From positions 1-35,667 of the forward strand of contig JASMLX010000064.1 in assembly GCA_030748495.1 (NCBI GenBank): a stretch of 35,667 nucleotides of DNA, given 5' to 3'. This DNA is from Candidatus Poribacteria bacterium (GTDB lineage Bacteria > Poribacteria > WGA-4E > UBA9662). The first letter of the stretch is position 1, and each line of letters begins with the position of its first letter. Under the pieces are notes generated by a model that had not been told where the DNA came from, did not search any database, and saw nothing but the letters and a program-made list of their open reading frames with translations. The translations under genes were made by a program, and so were the position numbers. Of this stretch, positions 27,039-35,065 are shown one piece after another.

Positions 27039-27094
27039 TAAGAAGACAACCTTAACGACCTCTTTGGGGGAAGAGACCTTACTGACAACCGCCA

Positions 27095-27124
27095 ATTATA
27101 TCTGAAGCCGAAAAGTTTTTGCAA
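27095..27124 (-). promoter_or_regulatory. Candidate sigma-70 promoter of the nuo operon
   Basis: On the minus strand, TTGCAA (27119-27124, 4 of 6 matches), an 18-nt spacer, and a perfect TATAAT (27095-27100). The transcript would begin near 27088, about 50 nt before the chosen nuoA ATG. It falls in the 60-bp gap after the zinc-ribbon/discoidin gene, so complex I can be transcribed separately from that gene. Confidence 0.55.
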
Positions 27125-27155
27125 TAGAAATATAGTTTGGGTTTCATAACTCTGA

Positions 27156-28406
27156 TCAATCGAACTCACCGCCGCACTTTCGACAGAGAATGTAAAATTG
27201 AATGTCCTCTGTCAAGGCATATTGGACCATTAAATCGACAGACTGATCTGGCAAGTCCGCATCGCATTTTGGGCACCGGTAGAGAGATCTGCTATCATCG
27301 TATGGGATCTGGTTAATATCACCGATAAAGTCTTTCCAGTACTCCAGTTCCCATGGGATCTCGTTTTTAGCCCGGATAGAGATTTCATAGGCGTGTCGAA
27401 CCAACTTCTGGCAATCGAGATAGGAGATATCTTCAAAGGCTTGATCCGTTAACGAATTTAGACCCAAGAAGGCTTGTAATTCGACAAAATGGGTCCACTT
27501 ATTGACAGTGTTTCCGTTGGCCCAACATCGAATATAGCGAGTTTCCACAGGGTTAAAAGCGAAGGTTTTTCCTTCTCTGGTCTCTGGATACTCCCCGTCA
27601 TGCGTGCTATCAAAAATGACGATCTCTTCCCCGGCAAATTTGCCCTCCAGTGAGACTGCAACCTTGTTGTCGCGGTAGGCACGACCATCTGCCCAGTAGT
27701 GCCACAGCTTAATCGTGTTGATCAGCGTTGGCTTACCAAGGTCAACCGTAACTTCGGTCGCGTCCAGTAGATCCTCTGGCGCAGCACTTGCTCCCGTATC
27801 TCCGTCCGTTAGATTCCAACGACCTGAATAGTCTCTATTAGTTGCTACACTCTTATTTAGTGCGATGTTCTCTATCTCTGATATTTCCTTGGCCGACGAT
27901 CTTGCCAGCCTAATCGCTTGCATGTATTCGCTGAGTGTGTCTCCATAGACCACATCCAGCGGCAGGGAGAGTCGATGTGATTTGGCAACTCTCTGACAAC
28001 ATCGTTCCAACTCGACTGCTGTTATTTTGGCCACCGCGAAACAATCAGCGACTCCTTTCTTCCAGAGGTCGAGCAACAAAAACATAGCCCGAAGGTTTCC
28101 ATCAGGTCGCCTACGCACAATCACCGCAATCTGCATACCTGCATCTTTAGAGCGGCTGATTAGACATTTGTGGATTGGATAGTCTGGGAAGGGACCAAAT
28201 TTACTTTGTCGCAGAAGAGGTTTGAAGTGTTGACAACCCTGATCACAGCCAGGGATTTTAGCACGCTTAGCTTGACAACAATCTGGGCAAATTAGAATCC
28301 CGTTGAGGGCAGGACAAGTACGCTTCCCTTTATCAGAACCGCAGGTACGACAGCGTTGCTTCTTCGGTCGATGGCGCCGGGGGCCGAAAAATTTAGACCT
28401 GGCCAT
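27156..28406 (-). CDS. Zinc-ribbon protein with inserted F5/8 type C (discoidin) domain
   Basis: A 416-residue protein in four parts. Residues 1-62 are a basic, cysteine-rich zinc-binding segment (C19, C22, C31, C40, C43, C44, C54, C58). Residues 78-165 resemble the region found in some SEC-C-type proteins (VRRRPDGNLRAMFLLLDLWKKGVADCF). Residues about 180-314 form an F5/8 type C fold (NIALNKSVATN, WNLTDGD, VDLGKPTLINTIKLW, ETRYIRCWANG). The C-terminus carries a zinc ribbon (C378, C381, C408, C411). There is no signal peptide, although discoidin domains are usually extracellular. The gene starts 39 bp after the flotillin gene and is probably cotranscribed with it. Function unknown. Confidence 0.8.
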   Translation of the reverse strand: MARSKFFGPRRHRPKKQRCRTCGSDKGKRTCPALNGILICPDCCQAKRAKIPGCDQGCQHFKPLLRQSKFGPFPDYPIHKCLISRSKDAGMQIAVIVRRRPDGNLRAMFLLLDLWKKGVADCFAVAKITAVELERCCQRVAKSHRLSLPLDVVYGDTLSEYMQAIRLARSSAKEISEIENIALNKSVATNRDYSGRWNLTDGDTGASAAPEDLLDATEVTVDLGKPTLINTIKLWHYWADGRAYRDNKVAVSLEGKFAGEEIVIFDSTHDGEYPETREGKTFAFNPVETRYIRCWANGNTVNKWTHFVELQAFLGLNSLTDQAFEDISYLDCQKLVRHAYEISIRAKNEIPWELEYWKDFIGDINQIPYDDSRSLYRCPKCDADLPDQSVDLMVQYALTEDIQFYILCRKCGGEFD

Positions 28407-28445
28407 AACCTGTTATCTACTATTAGGTGCCGGAAATTTAAGGCG

Positions 28446-30749
28446 TTAGGATTCGCGGCGGGTTAGGTTGGCGAGATACTCAGAGATTTTATCAGCGATT
28501 TTCTGAGCATCGACATCTGCGAAATCGAATAACTCTTTCAGCATCGGTGAAACGGCGCCTGTATCGAGAAGATTGTTAGCCAATCGTCCCATTGAACTGC
28601 GATCAACACCATCTTTTTTGCCATCTGTCCCACCCATATCGAGAATCTTGATGGAGTCGATTTTCTCAACCGGTCGCATTAGCTGCTCGGCCAAGTCAGG
28701 AGCTGTCTCTATTAACTCCAATATTGCTTCTTGAACCAGCACACGTTGCTCTGCCACATTTCGAGCCTCCATGTGCGCCATTTCACCTTGCGCTTTGGCC
28801 ATTGCTTCTGCGAGTACTGCATCAGCCAATCTTTCTATGGGTTGTGCTTGTGCCTCGGAGCCAATTACCGCCACATCCCGCTGCCATTCTGCTTCTCTTA
28901 GCTGTTGGGCCGCGATGACGTTAACTTCGGCTTCAGCTTTATCGGCTTCAGCTACTAGTTGGTCTCTCTGCGAATTTGCTGTGATCACCTGCTTCTGTGC
29001 GACTTCGATATTCCGATCCTCATCTTTGAGTTGAACTGTTAACTCTTGGCCGATACGCGACTGTTCAACATCCAAGATCTTGTCGATTTCGGTTAGTTCC
29101 ACTTGTCGGTTCTGACGAATCTGCGCTGTTTCAAGGACGAGATTCTTCTCAATCTCTCGTTCCTGAACCACCTGCTCTTGGGCGAATTTGGTGGTTTCAA
29201 CCGATAGGGCCTTCTCGATATCACGAATTGCCACCCCCTCTTCCTGGTTAATTGTGGCCCGCTCAATCTCTAACACCTTCTCTTGCTCTCGGATGCCGAC
29301 GACCTCTTCTTGTCCAAAACGGGCTACCTCCACCATCTGCAACTTATCAATCTCGGCCAGTTCTACCTGTCGGGTTTGATTAATCTGTGCTGTTTCAATC
29401 ACCAGGTTCTTCTCAATCTCTCGCTCTTGAACTGCTTGCTCTTGGGCGAATTTGGTGGTTTCGACCGATAGGGCCTTCTCGATATCTCGGAGAGCCACTC
29501 CCTCTTCTTGGGTAATCTTGGCTCGCTCAACCTCTAATACCTTCTCTTGCTCTCGAATGCCGAGTTGTTGTTCCTGCGACATCTGTTCCATCTCTACGGT
29601 TAGTTCTTGCTCAATTTCTGCTAGCCGGACAGCTTTCATCTGCTCAATCTGCTCTGTTTCGACAATCAGGTTCTTCTCGATCTCCCGAACTTGGACGGTC
29701 TGTTCTTGGTCGACCTTGGCCAACTCGACCTCTTTGCCCATCTCGATCTCTCGTTCTTGGACCGCTTGATCTTGGGAAATTCGGGCCTTTTCTACCTCCT
29801 GCTTCATCAAGTATTCGCGTTCCTGGACGTCCTGTTCCATCTCGAACTGAAACTTCATGGTATCGGCTTCTCGCTCTGCCGCGTAAATAGCGATATTCTT
29901 TTGCTGATCCGATTCGGCCCAGGCCTGGCCTTGCTCTGCTTCTAGTTTCTGGATTCTGGCATCTACATCAATCTGAACGATTGCTACCTCTTTTTCCTGC
30001 ACGATTCGTTCTTGTTCTTTGGCCTGTTCTGCCGTGATCTCTGTGATGATTCGAATGCCACGTGCATCAAACTGATTATCGGGATTGTAGGTGTCGATTG
30101 GTGTCTGGTCGACGCGAATAATAGAGACAGCCTCCAGCTTTAGACCATTTTCTTGCTTAAGATTTTCTCCGACAGCATCTTCGACTTTGTCCGCAAACTC
30201 GACCCGTCTTTGCAACAACTCAGCGATTTCACTCTCTGCGGCCACGCTCCGTAAGGCTCCCTCGAGCTTGGGTTCTATCAGCTCACGGATTGTCTCCGGT
30301 GTCATTGATTTATCACCTAATGCCTGAGCCGCTCTCAGAATATCCTCTTCATTTGGTTCGACCTGGAGATAGAAAACGGCTTCTACATCAGCTCTGTTAT
30401 AATCTAAAGTGATAAATGCATCTGCACCTTCCCGAAGCACTTCGATAACCATAGTGTTGAGGGAAATCTCTTTTACTTCGTGGATAATGGTGTTGATCCA
30501 CAGCCCGGCAGTAATGTTGACTTTTTCACCGCTTCCACCTGTTCGTACTAGAGACATATCGGCCTTGGGTTTTTTGTAGCGAACGACAAAAGCAATAAAG
30601 ACAGCACTAAGGACGAAAACAACCACCAGGGAGATCGAGGTCCAACGGGCTAGACCACGGAGGTTGAGATCATCCGCTTGCTGGTAAGAGAAAAAGCCAA
30701 CTAAGATGGCAACAACCAGAAGGGTTATGACGAGAGCAATAAGGCGCAT
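28446..30749 (-). CDS. Flotillin/SPFH-domain membrane scaffold with expanded coiled-coil repeats
   Basis: A 767-residue protein. Two N-terminal membrane helices (about 2-20 and 36-57) are followed by KKPK, which places the rest in the cytoplasm. An SPFH/band-7 domain spans about 58-215. A long coiled coil follows, with thirteen 22-residue repeats at 306-591. The C-terminal flotillin-like Ala/Glu/Gln-rich region runs to MRPVEKIDSIKILDMGG (691-707), and a helical tail closes the protein. Flotillins are usually 450-550 residues; the excess here comes from the repeats. Such proteins oligomerise on membranes and organise other proteins or lipids. AGGAG lies 6 nt before the ATG. It follows the second crystallin gene after 28 bp. 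Confidence 0.9.
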   Translation of the reverse strand: MRLIALVITLLVVAILVGFFSYQQADDLNLRGLARWTSISLVVVFVLSAVFIAFVVRYKKPKADMSLVRTGGSGEKVNITAGLWINTIIHEVKEISLNTMVIEVLREGADAFITLDYNRADVEAVFYLQVEPNEEDILRAAQALGDKSMTPETIRELIEPKLEGALRSVAAESEIAELLQRRVEFADKVEDAVGENLKQENGLKLEAVSIIRVDQTPIDTYNPDNQFDARGIRIITEITAEQAKEQERIVQEKEVAIVQIDVDARIQKLEAEQGQAWAESDQQKNIAIYAAEREADTMKFQFEMEQDVQEREYLMKQEVEKARISQDQAVQEREIEMGKEVELAKVDQEQTVQVREIEKNLIVETEQIEQMKAVRLAEIEQELTVEMEQMSQEQQLGIREQEKVLEVERAKITQEEGVALRDIEKALSVETTKFAQEQAVQEREIEKNLVIETAQINQTRQVELAEIDKLQMVEVARFGQEEVVGIREQEKVLEIERATINQEEGVAIRDIEKALSVETTKFAQEQVVQEREIEKNLVLETAQIRQNRQVELTEIDKILDVEQSRIGQELTVQLKDEDRNIEVAQKQVITANSQRDQLVAEADKAEAEVNVIAAQQLREAEWQRDVAVIGSEAQAQPIERLADAVLAEAMAKAQGEMAHMEARNVAEQRVLVQEAILELIETAPDLAEQLMRPVEKIDSIKILDMGGTDGKKDGVDRSSMGRLANNLLDTGAVSPMLKELFDFADVDAQKIADKISEYLANLTRRES
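28977..29834 (-). repeat. Coding tandem repeat: thirteen 66-bp (22-residue) units
   Basis: Encodes residues 306-591 of the flotillin-like protein. A typical unit is QAVQEREIEKNLVIETAQ plus four residues. Units 6-9 (residues 416-503; 29241-29504) and units 10 onward (504-569; 29043-29240) match each other closely in DNA and protein, revealing a 264-bp higher-order duplication; for example, the segment around 29188 recurs at 29452. The 22-residue period equals two 11-residue hendecads. Confidence 0.9.
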
Positions 30750-30777
30750 GAATGACTCCTAAACAGGTACAGGGGCT

Positions 30778-32193
30778 TCAAAACCGGGAAGAGCGCCAAT
30801 CCGCACTAGTATGAACACGGTAACGTCCCTTTAAGGGTTGGCGTGGAGAAGATTGCCAAGCTAGGTTAGCTAAATAACAGAGGGTATTTTCAATCAACGT
30901 TTTGGCCAGCGAGGTCTTGGCCGCATCCCGAGTGTCCAGGGCAAATGTTACGTAGTAACCGTCCCCCCAACGCAACTGGACACCAACAGCATCCCGATTG
31001 TCTGTACGAATAGCCAGTTTAGTGTAAGCGGGATCGTCTGTTACCCAATGATCGTCGGTAACGAGGGCATTAGCATCAACTTTGTTTGGCCAGGTAAACA
31101 TACCCGTGCGCTGACCTTCGTTGGTAATGTTGACATTTATATCAGAAGAGTTAACAACCCGGATTGGATGTTGATCTACAGGGAGCCAACCTCCTCGCCA
31201 AGCCGATTCGTGCGTATGAACCCCGTCAGGTGGAACAATGTTGTTATCCATAGCTGAAGCCCAAATAATTCCACCGCGACGCACAAAATCTTTAATTGCC
31301 TCTTCTGCGTCTTCGACGAAGTATTGGCGGTCGTGAGCCGGCGCATTCCAAGTCAGCCAAACAATATCGTACTCTGACAGGATGATACTTGATAGCTTAA
31401 CCGCATTGTTTGGATCGCCGTAATTGTCTGGATTGGGGTTGATCTTAACCGTATGGTAGTCGAATTTATGACCTTCAATTTCGGTTAGGACCTCTAAAAT
31501 AGCCGGTTCGCTAGTTCGGTTATCGCCAATAACAATGAGCACACGAAAATCACCAACCGGCACAATCTTAATGGAGGAGATGAGATTGGAGAAGGATTGT
31601 GGGGCCGTGTTCAGATTCCGCAGGTCTACCTTATATTCGCGGTTGTTGAGTGGAATGGGCATTCGCCTTCCCTCAAAATTAGGGTGTTCGTAGCAAACAG
31701 CTCGACAACCACTAAAAGGGAAATTAGGACCTCGCTGAATTCTCATTGAGGAGATCGAATTATCCATTCCGATCTCTTTCAGGTCACTCACATCTCGCAT
31801 AATAATGCACTTTTGCCCCCGGAAGTCGATCTCTCTAAAAGCCTCAATCACCAGTGGAATCGCCCCGTATTCAGGTGGTGTTGGATTAGCAGCTGGACTA
31901 AAACCAATTGAAGATATGACATCACCGAAATTGTAAGGAATTTGGTGGATGTTCGGATAATACCCTGGTGCTAAGACGAGTTTTCGCCCTTTATAATTCA
32001 GATGTTCATAGAAGATGGCTTTGTAGTTCGGCGCAGCGGTAAAACCCGGTCCCTTGTAAATCTTGACTGAAGAGATCAGATCTTGTGCCCCAATTCCTTC
32101 AGTATTTGGAATTGAATCAACCACAGTGATTTTGCGACCACCGTAGTTAACATGTTGGAACACTTCGACGACCAGTCTCGGTGCGAGGGCCAT
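30778..32193 (-). CDS. Double beta-gamma-crystallin protein with ThuA-like C-terminal domain
   Basis: A 471-residue protein. Residues 5-210 contain four Greek-key crystallin motifs, making two domains: VFQHVNYGGRKITV, FYEHLNYKGRKLVL, AFREIDFRGQKCII and CYEHPNFEGRRMPI. Each ends in a Ca2+-site-like segment: QDLISS (37-42), GDVISS (90-95), DNSISS (144-149, full match to the D/N-D/N-x-x-S/T-S consensus) and SNLISS (202-207). Residues about 215-445 form a ThuA/glutamine-amidotransferase-like Rossmann domain (FRVLIVIGDNR, YDIVWLTWNAP, FVRRGGIIWAS, WGDGYYVTFALDTRD). There is no signal peptide, so it is likely cytosolic. It starts 4 bp after its paralogue's stop. The ThuA-like assignment is moderate, and no catalytic residues can be named. 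Confidence 0.85.
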   Translation of the reverse strand: MALAPRLVVEVFQHVNYGGRKITVVDSIPNTEGIGAQDLISSVKIYKGPGFTAAPNYKAIFYEHLNYKGRKLVLAPGYYPNIHQIPYNFGDVISSIGFSPAANPTPPEYGAIPLVIEAFREIDFRGQKCIIMRDVSDLKEIGMDNSISSMRIQRGPNFPFSGCRAVCYEHPNFEGRRMPIPLNNREYKVDLRNLNTAPQSFSNLISSIKIVPVGDFRVLIVIGDNRTSEPAILEVLTEIEGHKFDYHTVKINPNPDNYGDPNNAVKLSSIILSEYDIVWLTWNAPAHDRQYFVEDAEEAIKDFVRRGGIIWASAMDNNIVPPDGVHTHESAWRGGWLPVDQHPIRVVNSSDINVNITNEGQRTGMFTWPNKVDANALVTDDHWVTDDPAYTKLAIRTDNRDAVGVQLRWGDGYYVTFALDTRDAAKTSLAKTLIENTLCYLANLAWQSSPRQPLKGRYRVHTSADWRSSRF

Positions 32194-32197
32194 AGAG

Positions 32198-33586
32198 TTA
32201 GTTCAGATCTCTGAGGGTTTGGTTGGCAAGATCAGTTCGGCGGTTTCGAAACTCCTGGTCCGAAAGTCTGCCTGAAACAGGGTTGGATTTATGCGGCATA
32301 AATTCGGTCACATCGCTCTTTCGTTTGAACAGGCGAAAATACTCGAACCGGGTCAGCGTTGGTGGAATGTTACCTGGACACAGGGCATGCATTCCAATAT
32401 GAACCGGGTTACCCATACCGACGTTACTTTGCCCGCAACTAACCCAGCGTGCACCATCTGGACTGGCATAACCTGAGAACAGATTTCCTCGACGCTCTAG
32501 TCTCAAGTACAATTCCCGTACATTTCGCAATCCTGGTCCACGCCCGATCAGAGAGTAAACCCGGTTGACATGGCGCTCAAATCGGACATCGCCACGAAAA
32601 CCGTGGGGGCCTGAGGTTTTCTCTAAACGCACAAACGCATTCGGGCTTTTCCAGACTAGTAGTCCTCCATGTTCGCGGAGATCGGGTAAAACACGAAGTC
32701 GGCACTCAATGGCAAAATCACCTTCCACTTCCATCAGTAAACGTGGGGCATCCATGTCTCCACCACGACCAGGGGGCGAGCCATGCCAGAGGTCTTGTCC
32801 GGGCTGAGCTTGCATCTCAAGATATCCCTGTCGTTCAGACCATGAACCGCCACCGCCCGGGTCTTCCCATCTCCATTCTGGTCTCATATCGTTGCCGATG
32901 AACTCATCTTCGAACATTAGTTCGGTAAATTCAGAGGAAGAGGACCAGCCTTCAATTTTAATAGAAGAAATCATATCTGCAAAATTCTGAGGTAAGACGT
33001 GCAGATTGGGAATCTCTTTCTTATATTCGAAGGGTTCCATATGGATGGTTAGCTTCGCTCCTTCAAAATCGACATGTTCAAAGAAATGAATGTCAGTCCC
33101 TTCGGCCGGAAAATCGGGACCTTTGAAAATTTTAACAGACGAAATCGCATCGTGGATGCCGAGTTGACCCGTATGGGCAATATCACGCAAAATGGTCGCC
33201 TTGCGTCCCTCATAGTTGACATGTTGGTAACACTCAACAATGATGGGCACGGTTCCCCATTCGGGACCGGATGTTTCCAGAATTGATCCAAAACTAATGG
33301 AAGATATATTATCACGGAAGTTGTATATCATGTCGTGCAAGTTAGGATAGAAACCAGGTCCTAAGGCCAACTTGCGCCCTTGATAGTGCCAGTGTTCGTG
33401 GAGTATCACTTTGTAGTTAGGGCTAGACTTAAACCCGGGCCCTTTATAGACTTTTACAGAGGAGATGTTATCTTGAAGTCCAATTTTGGCGGTGAAGTCT
33501 ATGGGTTCAAAAACGTAAGCACGCCGTCCGCCAAAATTCAGATGTTCAAAAACTTCTACAATAAGTCGGGGAATTATGGCTGGCAT
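32198..33586 (-). CDS. Double beta-gamma-crystallin protein with DUF1349-like beta-sandwich domain
   Basis: A 462-residue paralogue of the next gene. Residues 6-211 hold four Greek-key motifs (VFEHLNFGGRRAYV, LHEHWHYQGRKLAL, CYQHVNYEGRKATI, FFEHVDFEGAKLTI) with Ca2+-site-like segments QDNISS (38-43), RDNISS (91-96), HDAISS (145-150) and ADMISS (203-208). Residues about 224-415 form a concanavalin-like DUF1349-type sandwich (HGGLLVWKSPNAFVRLEK, FSGYASPDGARWVSCG, FEYFRLF). A polar tail follows. No signal peptide is present, so it is predicted cytosolic. It is the first gene of the four-gene set, 27 nt after the predicted transcription start. Bacterial beta-gamma-crystallins commonly bind Ca2+ and are structurally stabilised by it; the biological role here is unknown. 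Confidence 0.87.
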   Translation of the reverse strand: MPAIIPRLIVEVFEHLNFGGRRAYVFEPIDFTAKIGLQDNISSVKVYKGPGFKSSPNYKVILHEHWHYQGRKLALGPGFYPNLHDMIYNFRDNISSISFGSILETSGPEWGTVPIIVECYQHVNYEGRKATILRDIAHTGQLGIHDAISSVKIFKGPDFPAEGTDIHFFEHVDFEGAKLTIHMEPFEYKKEIPNLHVLPQNFADMISSIKIEGWSSSSEFTELMFEDEFIGNDMRPEWRWEDPGGGGSWSERQGYLEMQAQPGQDLWHGSPPGRGGDMDAPRLLMEVEGDFAIECRLRVLPDLREHGGLLVWKSPNAFVRLEKTSGPHGFRGDVRFERHVNRVYSLIGRGPGLRNVRELYLRLERRGNLFSGYASPDGARWVSCGQSNVGMGNPVHIGMHALCPGNIPPTLTRFEYFRLFKRKSDVTEFMPHKSNPVSGRLSDQEFRNRRTDLANQTLRDLN

Positions 33587-33619
33587 CGGTATCTTTTTTG
33601 CGTAGCTGATATATGCGCA

Positions 33620-33649
33620 ATCATATCATTCTGTCTTCTGCAATGTCAA
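33620..33649 (-). promoter_or_regulatory. Sigma-70-type promoter of the crystallin-flotillin operon
   Basis: On the minus strand, a perfect TTGACA (33644-33649), an 18-nt spacer, and TATGAT (33620-33625, 5 of 6). The predicted start near 33613 leaves a leader of about 27 nt before the ATG at 33586. The genes down to 27156 follow with gaps of 4, 28 and 39 bp and no terminator that I can see. Confidence 0.6.
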
Positions 33650-33689
33650 GCCTCCGCCTTGATAGCTAACACATAGATCCCAAGGCAAG

Positions 33690-33713
33690 AATCAACTCAG
33701 AAATCAACTCAGA
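33690..33713. repeat. Perfect 12-bp tandem duplication
   Basis: AATCAACTCAGA occurs twice head to tail at 33690-33701 and 33702-33713, just upstream of the crystallin promoter. It may be a simple slippage duplication or a two-copy operator. Confidence 0.55.
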
Positions 33714-33714
33714 A

Positions 33715-33999
33715 TTAGGACTGATGCAGTTGAGTACAAAATGAGAGGTGGAATGATCCGGTCAAAATAGAAATAAAGGTTAAAGTATAATCCAAACTAT
33801 GAACCCATCCAAATCCAATGCCGAGGACTAGATCCAATGGCTGATCGTCTCTGCTAAAGTAGTTTCTGGCACTTAAGTTGCCTACACTATAGGCCCCCAA
33901 CCTGAGATTTGATGGGCGAAAGTCGAGAATCGGGGCCAGTTTGACTCCGGCTACCCGGTTATCGATGAAACAACCCTCGACTAGCCCTACCAGCCACAC
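33715..33999 (-). other. Unassigned open frame, possible C-terminal fragment of a beta-barrel protein
   Basis: A 94-codon minus-strand frame. Its middle (NLRLGAYSVGNLSARNYF, LDLVLGIGFGWVHSLDYTL) alternates polar and hydrophobic residues like outer-membrane beta strands. Its first 15-20 codons overlap, antisense, the conserved reading of the transposase remnant at 33940-34605, so that start is not genuine. Either a gene fragment broken by the insertion, or chance. Confidence 0.25.
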
Positions 34000-34605
34000 C
34001 TCGAGTTGGTTACAGGTTACGGCTCCGGCCGGCAGCGGGCTGTAGTTGAGGGCCTCAACCGCATCACATTATTATGGACTGATGGTGATTTATCCATTGC
34101 TGTCGATGGGCGTGTTTGGGACCAAGAGAAGTTTTGGGATTCATGGTATTCTGGCTTGGATAAGCTCAAACTGTTGTACTAGTGGGAGGGGTCATTTTGG
34201 CTTGGTTTGAAGTCGAAGCGTCAGGGTAATCGTGTGAGCCGAGATGTTGGCTTTCCTTAAACAGCCCGACACACCCACCGGAAGGGGTTTGGGTGGCTAA
34301 TCTCTGATCGAGCCGAAGCGGGTGAGAAAGAGGTAACGGTTCTTTATCAGCAACCAGGAGTTCAAACTAGATGAAGCGCAAGTAGCGCAGAGATGTGAAG
34401 AGGCCCAGAAGAATCGAGGGTTAGCATCGAGGCTCAAACCAGAGGGCCGGATTGAAGGCAGTCAGGCGGGCAAGGCCCGCAAACAGCCTAACCACATCAT
34501 GTTGGCCTTGCCAGCCGTTGGACACTAAAGCCAGATAGCATTCGACGCGCAGTTGGGACCTATCATCAAGAGCCTCGCGATATTCTTAATCATCCGACTG
34601 CGTAA
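33940..34605 (+). pseudogene. Degenerate DDE transposase remnant (IS4-superfamily, IS701-like)
   Basis: Plus-strand translation in shifting frames recovers a transposase. It reads PVIDETTLD-stop-PYQPHLELVTG (stop at 33982-33984), then VVEGLNRITLLWTDGD, an internal deletion joining DGRVWDQE to FWDSWYSGLDKLKLL, then LGLKSKRQGN. In other frames come EGRIEGSQAGKARKQPNHIML and the C-terminal end LNHPTA with stop TAA at 34603-34605. The first catalytic Asp (IDETTLD) and the DSWYSGL Asp are visible. Several stops and frameshifts plus the deletion make it inactive. Upstream of 33940 the N-terminal part is not recognisable. The exact IS family name is my best guess. Confidence 0.7.
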
Positions 34606-34642
34606 GTCCCATACAATTTTAACTTGCCCATCTAAAGGACTT

Positions 34643-35019
34643 ATGTCCAGTTTGGTGTCAAAAGGTTTTTTTAGGCCCAAACAAAAACTATTTTTCACCG
34701 ACCAGCAACAGGTCAAACTTGAACCTTTACTGCCCAAGCATCAACGATCACCTAAAGGTGGACCAAAGCGAATCAGCCACAGGGATATCTTTAAGGCATT
34801 ATCTGCCTGTTTGCGAACTGGTGCCAGATGGAACCATTTAGCTGATCGATAGCCATCAGTTAACACCTGTTGGTCAAGATTACCGCCGTGGGAAGAAACC
34901 TTGACTTATGGCAGTTTTGGCCTGGGCTAAAAAAGGAGCCAGGCGTTGGAAAAACCAAAGGCGAAAAGGGTAGCAAGTGGATGGTGGTGGCTAACATCCT
35001 CACATTGACGAGGTATTGA
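34643..35019 (+). pseudogene. Truncated and frameshifted IS5-type transposase remnant
   Basis: From an ATG at 34643 the frame gives FFTDQQQVKLEPLLPKHQ, GGPKRISHRDIFKALSACLRTGARWNHLADR and a TAG at 34850-34852. This matches the N-terminal helix-turn-helix part of IS5-type transposases (family pattern LTDEQW..LEPLLP...LRTGAPWRDLP). A second frame picks up FWPGLKKEPG and GKTKGEKGSKWMVVANIL, like the start of the DDE domain, then stops at 35017-35019. The catalytic core is missing. It lies 38 bp after the other transposase remnant, suggesting nested or serial insertion. Confidence 0.75.
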
Positions 35020-35065
35020 TGATCGATTTGCTTCCCGTCTGGATTATTTCCGTCATGACTAAGTA

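Noticed and set aside
28977..29834. Regular repeats that could suggest a CRISPR array or minisatellite
   Set aside because: The repeats are in frame, have no unique spacers and encode a continuous coiled coil within the flotillin-like protein.
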